A stretch of 64,000 bases of DNA, from the NCBI RefSeq assembly GCF_008831285.2, contig NC_045139.1, forward strand, positions 16,102,354-16,166,353, given 5' to 3'. The position numbers and the translations under genes are program-made. Numbering within the stretch: the stretch's first letter is position 1; each line of letters opens with the position of its first letter. The notes beneath the pieces are model-generated. The model ran no database searches. It saw only the letters and a program-made list of their open reading frames with translations, and was not told the origin of the DNA. The DNA comes from Nymphaea colorata (Eukaryota; Streptophyta; Magnoliopsida; Nymphaeales; Nymphaeaceae). This document shows, piece after piece, positions 1 to 11,522 of this stretch.

Positions 1-1709
1 TTGCTACTGTATCTTGTGGACATTGTCATCCGGATGTTGTAGAAGCCATTGTGAACCAAACGAGGCGTTTGCAGCACTCCACAGTTCTGTACCTTAATAA
101 TGCTGTCGCGGAGTTTGCTGAAGCATTAGCATCTAAGTTTCCTGGAAACCTAAAGGTACTGTCCGATATTCTAACTCTATAAAAATTTTCTTAAGTTCAC
201 TGCCGTAGTCAAAGTTAACACGCCTTTTTCACATGATGTGCAGGTTGTTTTCTTCACAAATTCTGGAACGGAGGCGAATGAACTTGCTATGATGATTGCA
301 CGCCTGTATACTGGTAATCATGATATTATATCACTTCGTAATGCCTACCACGGAAATGCAGCTGGAACAATGTGCGCAACTGCCCAGTCTTGCTGGAAAT
401 TCAATGTTTCTGCACAAGTACGTCCCCTGTTTGCTATAGTATCATTGTTTCTTTGTGCTTTCTCTGTCTTTGTTCCCTTTGGGTCTCCACAAAATGCATC
501 CATAGCCATATGTTTTGGATATTTTCTTTCTTTGTGTATCAAGGAGTTGATTTGGCTTTTCGTGCGTTCATAAAAGTTCGAAGTGCTTATGCGTCTTCGT
601 AATCTTTGAAACAGAGTGGTGTGCACCATGCCTTGAACCCAGACCCATACAGGGGCGTTTTTGGCTCAGATGGAGACAAATATGCACAAGATGTTCAAGA
701 TATTATTGATTATGGAACTTGCGGGTGTGTTGCTGGATTCATTTCTGAATCAATACAGGCATGTTCTGTTCATTACTATTATTGTTTCCTGATATCCCTG
801 TTAAATCCTTACTCTTAGACCATATTTTCCCCTGTATTTACTCTATTGTGCATGTTTTCTCCATAGGGCGTAGGTGGTATAATTGAATTGGCCCCGGGAT
901 ATCTTCCTGCAGTATATGGCATGGTCAAGAAAGCAGGCGGCCTCTGTATAGCCGATGAAGTACAGGCTGGTTTTGCCCGCACCGGTAGCCACTTCTGGGG
1001 ATTCGAATCCCATGGAGTTGTGCCGGATATCGTCACAATGGCAAAGGTACAAATTGGACATGCTTTTGGGCTGAGATTTTGACTTGAAGACCCAGTTTTT
1101 TTTTTCTTATGATTTTCGGCTCTTGGGCTTCTAACTAAATGCAAGCGTTCCCTGTGTCCTGTGTGGAAATGAACAGGGAATTGGAAATGGAATTCCTCTT
1201 GGAGCAGTGATTACCACTCCTGAAATTGCTCAGGTATTAACCCAAAGGAGCTACTTTAATACCTTCGGAGGGAATCCCGCATGCACTGCTGGAGGCCTTG
1301 CTGTTCTGAGAGCAATTGAGAAGGACAAGCTTCAAGAAAATGCTCATGTGGTCGGATCTTACTTAATTGAGCGCCTAAAGTCCCTCCAGGACAAGTATGA
1401 AAGTAAGTTCCTAAGGCTTTCTTTTCCTGATGAAGAATAATAGTTCTCTTTACAACTGCAGTCTTAACTCTTAAGCTTCTTATCCGTGTGCCAATGAAAC
1501 GCATGAACAAATTTTCGCCGGGAAGACAATGTACCAACCAATTGAACAGGATTGTTCGGCAAAAGCTTCATCTCATTATGATTTGATATGGTTTCAGTAA
1601 TCGGCGATGTGAGGGGACGCGGGCTAATGATTGGTGTTGAACTTGTCACGGATCGCCAAGCTAAAACTCCTGCAAAAGCTGAGACATTGCATATTATGGA
1701 TAAAATGAA

Positions 1710-1751
<42 letters not shown>

Positions 1752-2056
1752 CACACGCACACACAAATTGTGGCGATGGGCATCAACTCCACTATTAGTT
1801 AACCCCTTGTATTTACAGTTGTTAACTTATTCAATTTGAAACAGATATGGGTGTGCTAGTCGGGAAAGGAGGCTTCCACGGGAATGTTTTCAGAATCACT
1901 CCCCCTCTTTGCTTCACAAAGGAGGATGCTGGTAAGCAATGACCCATACTCCTGTAATAAACCATGTTGGTTTCCCTTTTTTAAATTTCTGATCCTCGGT
2001 TTTCGGTTGCAGATTTCGTTGTGGACGTCATGGATTACTCAATGGCAAGGCTCTGA
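1..2056 (+). CDS. PYD4: Class III aminotransferase, mitochondrial alanine-glyoxylate / beta-alanine aminotransferase type (5' partial)
   Basis: Pyridoxal-phosphate aminotransferase of the AGT2 group. Family members move an amino group from alanine or beta-alanine to glyoxylate or pyruvate in mitochondria, and the PYD4 branch is linked to uracil/beta-alanine catabolism. Exons: <3-155, 244-417, 615-758, 867-1046, 1177-1402, 1598-1711, 1845-1931, 2013-2056 (TGA 2054-2056); the phases join without a break. Seen: the cofactor-loop motif [10 protein letters not shown], the [11 protein letters not shown] motif with its PLP-binding Asp, the TMAK Schiff-base lysine at the end of the fourth exon, FNTFGGNP and IGDVRGRG. 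The peptides [20 protein letters not shown] and AETLHIMD fit PYD4 better than the AGT2/AGT3 paralogues, but the paralogue call is from memory. The N-terminus and transit peptide lie outside the window. Intron 759-866 starts with GC. The intron after 1711 opens directly into a (TC)n tract. Confidence 0.93.
1713..1746. repeat. (TC)n microsatellite at a splice donor
   Basis: About 17 TC units begin one base after the exon end at 1711 of the PYD4-type gene, so the donor reads AAAG|GTCTCTCTC and the intron's 5' splice site is part of the microsatellite. Confidence 0.9.
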
Positions 2057-3946
2057 ATTCTTTGAAGCCATCCACTTGTCTATACATCTATTTGCCCATC
2101 CTTCTACGATCGCCTATGTATGAATGTGTTTATTTGATCCTATCAGACACTCCACTGCTTCTGCAAAAAGGAAATAAGCTAAGCGCCCATGAAAAATGGA
2201 GGAGGTGAGACAGCATCTCGTTGTCCCCCTTGTTCCCTACTCATTGGGAACCTTGGTTGTGGCGGTGGGAGTTCAGGAGAGACATCAGCTCGATGTCTCT
2301 CTCTTCAAAAGCAGCCAGATGTACCTCGATGTGAAGCACCATTGCATTGAATGCTTGTTAGTTTATGATGACTATGGTTTTACGTGATGAAATTATTTGG
2401 TTTCTGGTTATAGCGTCATGTTTATTATATTGGTAATACGTTCGATGTTGAATCCAGTATCAAGTGCACGCATTGTGAGGTTACGACATGGTAGTGGTTT
2501 TATGTTAAGAAAAGAGAAAGGGCCCTTTTATAAGTTAACTATAACATGTCGATGCATGTTTTAATCTATTAACAATCAACATTGCGAATGCAAGTCCACT
2601 GATGCACATATTGACGGCATAACGGCGACCGTATTGATTTCTGGAAGATTTGCTTTCGTTCGTTGTGATCCGTAACACACAGCTGAAGCGAAAGTCGCTG
2701 GCCTCCCCAAGGTGATCTCTGTTTCGTGCCTTTGTGCAGGCCACCTGTTTGAGATAATGATTCATCGCCCAGTTGGAGAATTCGGAAATGGCACTTCGAT
2801 GCCGCTGCTGCCACGGATTATGTAACGCTCAAATCATGCACACTAGTGCAGTTGCTCCCATTTTTAGTGCTCTAGTGGGACAGCCATAGGGAAGATCATT
2901 CTAATTCATTATGTTTGACGACGCTGTTCTAGAGTCCGCACAGCAATGTTAATGAATCTGGAATGCACTATTCCTATATCCGTACCAGCACCGTCTCAGT
3001 TGTTTTCCAGCACAGAGCACCTTGCAAGCCATTTCCTATTTTATCTAGTTTAAAAATAAACGTGAAAAGTAATTTAAACCAATTAGAAAACGAAAACAGA
3101 ACTTTTGATGTACACCCGAGCGAGAAAGGCAGTAGTTCTACAAAAGCCAGTCACACGTTTGATTAGTAGCTAGCCAGTGATCATGATTCAGACTCATAAC
3201 ATTTGGCTCTTATTGTTGCAAATCGGGCAGCTGCCAAATGCAGTCAAAGCGTATCCGCTCATCGTGAATGGCGCTAAGCAATCAAGAGATTAGCATGCAA
3301 TGTTCTGTTAAGAGCATATGATATACACCGTTTATCTATGTTTACATGAAAATGAACAGCATCTCGTTGTCTCCCTTGCTTCTATATTTCCAAGGCATCA
3401 AACGGGCCTACAGAAACGTGTGGCTGCAGTCGAAGAAGAAGCAGCCGTAATGAAATTAATGGCGTCTCTGCGCTGATCAAAAGTGGGTGGTGGGTGGTGA
3501 TAGCAATGAAATTTATGATACATTGACGGCATAGCATAGTTGGTGGTGGAGCTAACAGGCCGGTAAAAGTTCGGCCATCGCTATTTTTTTGGATTGCAAC
3601 ACTCTTAACAGGCGTCTCACTTTCTACCTAAGTTTCGAAATAGCCTTGAACTCTAAAGGCGGAGGAAGGGTTTCGGCCTCCTAGACGTACCTTCATAGCA
3701 TGGTAGTGTTGATGATGGCGTGAGATTGGCGGTGCTTTATAAGTGCATGTTCCTCATTGAGCCTTTCTGGTTTATGATGCATGGACGGAACCTCGAGCAC
3801 TTCGGTGACTGTTGCTGTTGACGTCTCACTGTTTTATGATCAGTAGTTCTTCCTTTCGTTTTCGTTGGCGCATTAATTTTCTATGCTAAGCTGCGTATCA
3901 TGCTTTGCTTCCTCGCGTTGCGTTTCACTCTTTGGTTCCTCGCGCG
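2057..3946. other. Intergenic region, no gene seen
   Basis: 3' flank of the aminotransferase gene up to the retroelement target site. Short ORFs show no recognisable domain. Two short motifs recur in the same order: a CAGCATCTCGTTGTC stretch near 2209 and 3357, and TTGACGGCATA near 2609 and 3521. This may be a decayed duplication, but no clear repeat unit can be drawn. Confidence 0.6.
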
Positions 3947-3951
3947 CTTGG
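3947..3951. repeat. Target site duplication (CTTGG), left copy
   Basis: CTTGG immediately before the TGTAAGACC start of the first LTR. The same five bases occur at 15780-15784 immediately after the last LTR. A 5-bp duplication is typical for plant LTR retrotransposons. It shows that the whole three-LTR block has the outer ends of a single insertion. Confidence 0.93.
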
Positions 3952-6859
3952 TGTAAGACCCACGATTTTTATTAAGTTTCCTTAATTATGGGAACGTTAT
4001 TATGAGCAGGAAATCATAAACGGTAGGTTTAAATGACTGCAAAAATGAAATGGAAACTGCCAATTAAATGAAAAAGAGAGAAACTATGGAAAGAAATGAA
4101 AAAAAGAAACGAAAAGAAATTCGTATGACAGTTACAAGGGTTGTGAAGGGGGCTCTTTAAATCTGATTTACAATAATTAACCCTTTCTTTACTGCCTTCA
4201 TAAAAGAGAAAACTCAACAATTGAGAATTTGAGAGAAAGAAAGGGAAAAGAAAAACTGACGGGTTATTCATTCCCTTGGGAGAGGTTGAAAAATAATCAT
4301 CCCTTATTGCTACAGCCATCGACTAGAGAGTCCAGCAACAAGAGGATTCGAGAGAAAGAGAGAGAGAGACATCCTCATTCTTGTTTTCTTTCTCGTTGAG
4401 GTTGAAGTGGGTGGTCGCTGGAAAAGAATCAGAAGATCAAGAAAAGGGACTGCGAAAGAGGAACAAGAAGGTTGTGACAGACTTTGATAGGTATGGGAAA
4501 TTTCAGTTATGAATGCAGCATGAAGCCTGTATATTTTGAGTTCTTATACATACATATGCAATGTGGATTTATGAATGTATACGCCTAGACATGAACATAT
4601 GCATGAGGCGTTGTATGATGTTAATGTTACACAATGTTCTTCGATTCGTCTCCGACTTTCTTGGACCTTTGTATTTGTATGCATAAATATGAATCTATGC
4701 ATGAGTTAGTGTATGTTGGGATGGAAATATAGTATTATAAGTTATGGTTCTTTTCAAAGAAATCGAAGCATGCGAGGTATGAAGGGTGAGGTATGTTAGT
4801 CTTCGTTGGGTTATTGAACCTTCTCCGATGACTCGTATCATGCTGTTTTCCCCTTCTTCTTATATTTCGCTTATTTCACTTGTGAGAAAACGAGACTAAG
4901 CCAACATTAAACAAAGTATGTATAGTTGTAATAAGGATGCGTTAAAGAATCCGAACCAACAACAGAAAAGGAGAAGCAGACTCTGCTCAGTGTCGTCGAC
5001 AGAGAGCAACGCCTGCTCTGATCGACATAAGGAAAACAAGGAATGTTGCAGAGGTGATTTGGGGGAAATTGGAGAACACGACCTTGACGTGGCAGGTTTC
5101 CTCATGTCGTCCCCCATTGTAGTCGGTTTCTCCCTGTCGCCTGGAAGAGCAGGGTCCTCCTTGCTGCCGGTTCATTCTCGTCGCAAGGAAGGAGGAGCAG
5201 AGAGAGACATGCCTGGTTTGGGGAGGTCGTCTCCCTCACGGTGGCAGGGCTGAAAAACGAGAGCAGCAGAGGAGGAGGTGGTGGTTGAGAGCATCGGACG
5301 GCGGTGGGAAACCAGAGCGTTGGAGCTTGCGGGAGGAGGACAGATCTCTCCCCATGGTCCCGCTTTTCGCTGGTTTTGAGTGAGGAAGAACGGTGGAAGC
5401 CACCGTCGGTTGAACGAAAGGAAGGAGGCTCGTGAGGAGAGAGAAAACGAAGCGGTGAAATGAAAGAAAAACGAGCGTGGTTCATTTTTATATCAAGTTG
5501 GAAAAATTTCAAAACGGGTCCACTAATTAGCAAAATATTCAGATAAGCTGTTATATATTTTATAACTTCTATGCTGCAACATTTTTGCTAAAAACCTCTT
5601 CAAAAAGAGGCTTGCGAAAGTGTTTTTCAATAGGAAACGGATGTTTAATATGAAATTTCGTTTCGATACCCTTTAAGTTTTTATAAATTGCCAAAGGGTA
5701 GTTTTATAAATTACACATGAAAAGTTATGTGTTATTGCTCGTTGATGCTCGTAATGGTGTTTAAAATTTCAGAAAGATGGTCCTGAAATCAATTTCGAAA
5801 AGTTGAAGAGGAAAGTCACGTTGTAAGAATTTAAAGTATAAATTCTCTTACTTTTGAATGGTTATTTTATTTGAGAAATTTTGGCGTGATAGTCTGTATG
5901 TTGTTTCTATGTTTGGAGGCCATTATCAAAAAAATGGTTTATTGTTTTTGTCTGGGAAACCGAGCCTAAGGGCGGTTTCTGTGAGAGGTACTAGACGATG
6001 TCTAGCATTGGCAAACCCTCACTTTTGAAATTCGAAGGCGAAACGTGGACTTTGTGCGATGGTTTATGCGAGTGCGAGCTTTCTGTTTTGCCCAGTGTTT
6101 GGTTTCGTCCCGGGAGGTAGTGGTCACACTCCTCTGGCTGTACTGGAGGGCCCACAGGGTATTGGGCGGCACAAGGGCCCGGGGTACTGCTGCTGTGTTG
6201 GGAGAGACATCTCCTGGTCCCTCAAACCGGGTTCCTAGAGGGGCCATGCTGCTGCAGCGGCGATCTGGGATATCTCAGGAGGCTTCACTTCAGGTACCCT
6301 CGATCCGTTGGATCGCCTGGTGAAGATATGTTTTGTTCTGCCCGTGAGTGCCCACGGGGATTTCTGTTGCTCGGCACGATGACCATGACATTGTCAGAGA
6401 ACCACGGTTGGAAACCTACGAAATTTTGGAGGTTGTGCACACCTCGTTCTGTCATTGATGATGTGATGTAACTCTGATATGTGCTAAGTTTTGGAAAACT
6501 TATGGTTGTAGTTCATAAGGCCTTTTTTGGAATTGTTTACGAAACTAAATATTATTTTGGGCCATGTTCCATGCATGGCTGAATTTTCTCATACTCAGAG
6601 GAATTCTGACCCTTCTTTCTATCTACAGGTAGTCCTTGATAGCTTTTGCTTTGGAGCGACGACCTCAGTCTTGTGATGGACGGGCATTGGCATTCTGGAC
6701 ACTGCGTCGGTTTTGGGGATTTGTGGTTATTTTTGTTTGGGTCCAAGTATTTTATTATTGAAATAAAACAGTGTCTTATGTTCTGGTCATGACTCATTAT
6801 TGCTTCCGCTATCATAGAAATGAAAGAAAATTTTTGGTGTCAAAAAGTGGGTCGTGACA
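3952..6859 (+). repeat. Left LTR (LTR1), 2908 bp
   Basis: Begins TGTAAGACC and ends GTCGTGACA, giving TG...CA ends. It is followed by the primer-binding site and preceded by the CTTGG duplication. It is almost identical to LTR2; two clear single-base differences are at 4645 (C against T) and near 6213 (G against A). It contains a short GA-rich tract near 4350 and a perfect 6-bp hairpin at 5595-5610. ORFs read inside it have no recognised domain and are not called. Confidence 0.95.
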
Positions 6860-6863
6860 ACTT

Positions 6864-6875
6864 TGGTATCAGAGC
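6864..6875 (+). promoter_or_regulatory. Primer-binding site, copy 1
   Basis: TGGTATCAGAGC begins 5 bases after the LTR1 end. This is the usual plant retrotransposon primer-binding sequence, complementary to the 3' end of initiator tRNA-Met, from which minus-strand cDNA synthesis would start. Confidence 0.9.
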
Positions 6876-7054
6876 ACAGTGTCTAGAGTCCATGTCCAAT
6901 GCCAATGTCGATCACAAGAAGAGGAAGTGTTATCCAAACCTGTTAAAGAAGGGTGTTTAGATTTCGACGTGAATATTGAGTTTCATATTTTTGTGGTAGT
7001 TCTAATGAATTGCTTTACGTATTCATATTTGTTTCCTCTGTGCGGTGTAGTTCA

Positions 7055-8383
7055 ATGGCACGCACTAGAGGAGGGAGTGTTAGTGGAGGAAGGAGAACTC
7101 CTCGCAACAACGGGAACCGAAACACAGAGGCTCATCCTACTAGACCTACGACGCCTGGTAGAAACATCCAACAACAACAGACATTCATCATGAACACTTT
7201 GCAGATGATGACAGGATTGATGTATGGCATGACGCAAAATACTTCTTCAGGAGGAACAAGTACGGATACAAACAGAACGACAAATGGTGAGGCAAGGGGA
7301 GTAACTCACCAACAGTTTATGAGTTTGCATCCTCCGAAGTTTTATGGGAAAGGCACTGCGGACGATGCCGAAGAATGGATAAATGAAACAGAGGAGATCT
7401 TTACCACCCTGGAAGTGCCTGACAACAAGAAGGTTCGGTATGGAACCTTTATGCTAAAAGGAGATGCTAAGGAATGGTGGCGAACGCAACGTGAGGTGAA
7501 GTTCGCAAATCACGAAGCGACCTGGGGAGAATTCAAGGAAGCCTTCACACATGCCTACATTCCAACCTTCACACGGGAGAAACGCATGCAAGAATTCCTG
7601 GACCTTCAACAAGGGAGTCTGAGTCTGCACGAATACATCGTCAAATTCAGACATTTGGAAAAATATTGCCCCCATGTGTATACTGCTGATGCGGACCGAG
7701 CAAATAAGTTCGTCAGAGGACTTAAAGACGGGTTGCAGAACCAAGTAATTAGTAGTCGTCCGAAAGATCTAGACGACGCTATCGACATGGCCACACGTCT
7801 TGAGGAAGGCTGGAACAGGATGCATGGGACAGATAGAAAAAGTGAATCTCTGCGATCCAAGTCGAGGCCAGACATACGCAGTGACAAGGTGAACCAAGGG
7901 GATAGATTCAAGAGACAGAGGCCATCAACATCCAGGCAGGACGATGAATGTCCCACATGTCATCGCCAACACCCCGGCAAACCATGTTACAGAGAGGTCG
8001 GGGCATGTCTCTATTGTGGAAGGCGAGGACATTTTATTCGTGAGTGCCCGAAGAAGAAAGAGGCAGAACAGGGGCGAGGTGCAGCAAACCAACCAGTAGA
8101 GAAGAAGGTACCTGGGAGAGTTTACGCGACCACGGTTGAAGATTTGAGATCCACTGATGTGAATGAAGGTACCCTTCTTGTACAACCTCATTGGTCTCAT
8201 ATTCTGTTTGACTCTGGTGCATCGCATTCTTTCGTTTCTAAGAGCTTTGTTGAAATTTTAAAGTTAGAAAGAAAGAATATGTTTGATCAAATGTTAGTCG
8301 CTACGCCCATGAAAAACAAAGACACATGCAAAACAAGACATGAGAAAGAGTTATCCCCAGTTCTTTTAATATGGTATGTTTAA
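7055..8383 (+). CDS. gag: Retrotransposon gag with truncated protease, copy 1
   Basis: 442 residues from the ATG at 7055 (MARTRGG). A retrotransposon gag domain spans roughly residues 80-215, with WW in GDAKEWW and a YIVKFRHLEKYCP stretch. A Cys-rich motif starts near residue 299 and a CCHC zinc knuckle (C-x2-C-x4-H-x4-C) lies at about 318-331, as expected for nucleocapsid RNA binding. DSGASHSF near 386-393 is the aspartic protease active site, but the protein ends soon after the start of that domain. The missing pol part has been replaced by a short tail. Traces of the old pol end may remain just after the stop at 8385-8405. It differs from copy 2 by only a few bases, including two amino-acid changes near the N-terminus. 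Activity cannot be judged from sequence. Confidence 0.92.
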   Translation: MARTRGGSVSGGRRTPRNNGNRNTEAHPTRPTTPGRNIQQQQTFIMNTLQMMTGLMYGMTQNTSSGGTSTDTNRTTNGEARGVTHQQFMSLHPPKFYGKGTADDAEEWINETEEIFTTLEVPDNKKVRYGTFMLKGDAKEWWRTQREVKFANHEATWGEFKEAFTHAYIPTFTREKRMQEFLDLQQGSLSLHEYIVKFRHLEKYCPHVYTADADRANKFVRGLKDGLQNQVISSRPKDLDDAIDMATRLEEGWNRMHGTDRKSESLRSKSRPDIRSDKVNQGDRFKRQRPSTSRQDDECPTCHRQHPGKPCYREVGACLYCGRRGHFIRECPKKKEAEQGRGAANQPVEKKVPGRVYATTVEDLRSTDVNEGTLLVQPHWSHILFDSGASHSFVSKSFVEILKLERKNMFDQMLVATPMKNKDTCKTRHEKELSPVLLIWYV

Positions 8384-8407
8384 ATTTCGAGAACGAAATT
8401 TCTTTTT

Positions 8408-8419
8408 AGGGGGAAAGGA
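8408..8419 (+). promoter_or_regulatory. Polypurine tract, copy 1
   Basis: AGGGGGAAAGGA ends directly against the TG of LTR2. This is the position and composition expected for the plus-strand primer of an LTR retrotransposon. Confidence 0.88.
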
Positions 8420-11327
8420 TGTAAGACCCACGATTTTTATTAAGTTTCCTTAATTATGGGAACGTTATTATGAGCAGGAAATCATAAACGGTAGGTTTAA
8501 ATGACTGCAAAAATGAAATGGAAACTGCCAATTAAATGAAAAAGAGAGAAACTATGGAAAGAAATGAAAAAAAGAAACGAAAAGAAATTCGTATGACAGT
8601 TACAAGGGTTGTGAAGGGGGCTCTTTAAATCTGATTTACAATAATTAACCCTTTCTTTACTGCCTTCATAAAAGAGAAAACTCAACAATTGAGAATTTGA
8701 GAGAAAGAAAGGGAAAAGAAAAACTGACGGGTTATTCATTCCCTTGGGAGAGGTTGAAAAATAATCATCCCTTATTGCTACAGCCATCGACTAGAGAGTC
8801 CAGCAACAAGAGGATTCGAGAGAAAGAGAGAGAGAGACATCCTCATTCTTGTTTTCTTTCTCGTTGAGGTTGAAGTGGGTGGTCGCTGGAAAAGAATCAG
8901 AAGATCAAGAAAAGGGACTGCGAAAGAGGAACAAGAAGGTTGTGACAGACTTTGATAGGTATGGGAAATTTCAGTTATGAATGCAGCATGAAGCCTGTAT
9001 ATTTTGAGTTCTTATACATACATATGCAATGTGGATTTATGAATGTATACGCCTAGACATGAACATATGCATGAGGCGTTGTATGATGTTAATGTTACAC
9101 AATGTTCTTCGATTCGTCTCCGATTTTCTTGGACCTTTGTATTTGTATGCATAAATATGAATCTATGCATGAGTTAGTGTATGTTGGGATGGAAATATAG
9201 TATTATAAGTTATGGTTCTTTTCAAAGAAATCGAAGCATGCGAGGTATGAAGGGTGAGGTATGTTAGTCTTCGTTGGGTTATTGAACCTTCTCCGATGAC
9301 TCGTATCATGCTGTTTTCCCCTTCTTCTTATATTTCGCTTATTTCACTTGTGAGAAAACGAGACTAAGCCAACATTAAACAAAGTATGTATAGTTGTAAT
9401 AAGGATGCGTTAAAGAATCCGAACCAACAACAGAAAAGGAGAAGCAGACTCTGCTCAGTGTCGTCGACAGAGAGCAACGCCTGCTCTGATCGACATAAGG
9501 AAAACAAGGAATGTTGCAGAGGTGATTTGGGGGAAATTGGAGAACACGACCTTGACGTGGCAGGTTTCCTCATGTCGTCCCCCATTGTAGTCGGTTTCTC
9601 CCTGTCGCCTGGAAGAGCAGGGTCCTCCTTGCTGCCGGTTCATTCTCGTCGCAAGGAAGGAGGAGCAGAGAGAGACATGCCTGGTTTGGGGAGGTCGTCT
9701 CCCTCACGGTGGCAGGGCTGAAAAACGAGAGCAGCAGAGGAGGAGGTGGTGGTTGAGAGCATCGGACGGCGGTGGGAAACCAGAGCGTTGGAGCTTGCGG
9801 GAGGAGGACAGATCTCTCCCCATGGTCCCGCTTTTCGCTGGTTTTGAGTGAGGAAGAACGGTGGAAGCCACCGTCGGTTGAACGAAAGGAAGGAGGCTCG
9901 TGAGGAGAGAGAAAACGAAGCGGTGAAATGAAAGAAAAACGAGCGTGGTTCATTTTTATATCAAGTTGGAAAAATTTCAAAACGGGTCCACTAATTAGCA
10001 AAATATTCAGATAAGCTGTTATATATTTTATAACTTCTATGCTGCAACATTTTTGCTAAAAACCTCTTCAAAAAGAGGCTTGCGAAAGTGTTTTTCAATA
10101 GGAAACGGATGTTTAATATGAAATTTCGTTTCGATACCCTTTAAGTTTTTATAAATTGCCAAAGGGTAGTTTTATAAATTACACATGAAAAGTTATGTGT
10201 TATTGCTCGTTGATGCTCGTAATGGTGTTTAAAATTTCAGAAAGATGGTCCTGAAATCAATTTCGAAAAGTTGAAGAGGAAAGTCACGTTGTAAGAATTT
10301 AAAGTATAAATTCTCTTACTTTTGAATGGTTATTTTATTTGAGAAATTTTGGCGTGATAGTCTGTATGTTGTTTCTATGTTTGGAGGCCATTATCAAAAA
10401 AATGGTTTATTGTTTTTGTCTGGGAAACCGAGCCTAAGGGCGGTTTCTGTGAGAGGTACTAGACGATGTCTAGCATTGGCAAACCCTCACTTTTGAAATT
10501 CGAAGGCGAAACGTGGACTTTGTGCGATGGTTTATGCGAGTGCGAGCTTTCTGTTTTGCCCAGTGTTTGGTTTCGTCCCGGGAGGTAGTGGTCACACTCC
10601 TCTGGCTGTACTGGAGGGCCCACAGGGTATTGGGCGGCACAAGGGCCCGGGGTACTGCTGCTGTGTTGGGAGAGACATCTCCTAGTCCCTCAAACCGGGT
10701 TCCTAGAGGGGCCATGCTGCTGCAGCGGCGATCTGGGATATCTCAGGAGGCTTCACTTCAGGTACCCTCGATCCGTTGGATCGCCTGGTGAAGATATGTT
10801 TTGTTCTGCCCGTGAGTGCCCACGGGGATTTCTGTTGCTCGGCACGATGACCATGACATTGTCAGAGAACCACGGTTGGAAACCTACGAAATTTTGGAGG
10901 TTGTGCACACCTCGTTCTGTCATTGATGATGTGATGTAACTCTGATATGTGCTAAGTTTTGGAAAACTTATGGTTGTAGTTCATAAGGCCTTTTTTGGAA
11001 TTGTTTACGAAACTAAATATTATTTTGGGCCATGTTCCATGCATGGCTGAATTTTCTCATACTCAGAGGAATTCTGACCCTTCTTTCTATCTACAGGTAG
11101 TCCTTGATAGCTTTTGCTTTGGAGCGACGACCTCAGTCTTGTGATGGACGGGCATTGGCATTCTGGACACTGCGTCGGTTTTGGGGATTTGTGGTTATTT
11201 TTGTTTGGGTCCAAGTATTTTATTATTGAAATAAAACAGTGTCTTATGTTCTGGTCATGACTCATTATTGCTTCCGCTATCATAGAAATGAAAGAAAATT
11301 TTTGGTGTCAAAAAGTGGGTCGTGACA
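8420..11327 (+). repeat. Middle LTR (LTR2), 2908 bp
   Basis: Same length and ends as LTR1, offset by exactly 4468 bp. It serves as 3' LTR of the left unit and 5' LTR of the right unit. It has polypurine tract on its left and primer-binding site on its right, with no target duplication. A private difference lies near 10684 (CTCCTAGTCC against CTCCTGGTCC in LTR1 and LTR3). Confidence 0.95.
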
Positions 11328-11331
11328 ACTT

Positions 11332-11343
11332 TGGTATCAGAGC
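11332..11343 (+). promoter_or_regulatory. Primer-binding site, copy 2
   Basis: TGGTATCAGAGC 5 bases after the LTR2 end, identical to copy 1. Confidence 0.9.
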
Positions 11344-11522
11344 ACAGTGTCTAGAGTCCATGTCCAATGCCAATGTCGATCACAAGAAGAGGAAGTGTTA
11401 TCCAAACCTGTTAAAGAAGGGTGTTTAGATTTCGACGTGAATATTGAGTTTCATATTTTTGTGGTAGTTCTAATGAATTGCTTTACGTATTCATATTTGT
11501 TTCCTCTGTGCGGTGTAGTTCA

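Noticed and set aside
4029-5533. Open frames inside the LTRs (repeated at +4468 and +8936)
   Set aside because: They recur three times only because the LTR does. They have no recognisable domain and overlap on both strands.
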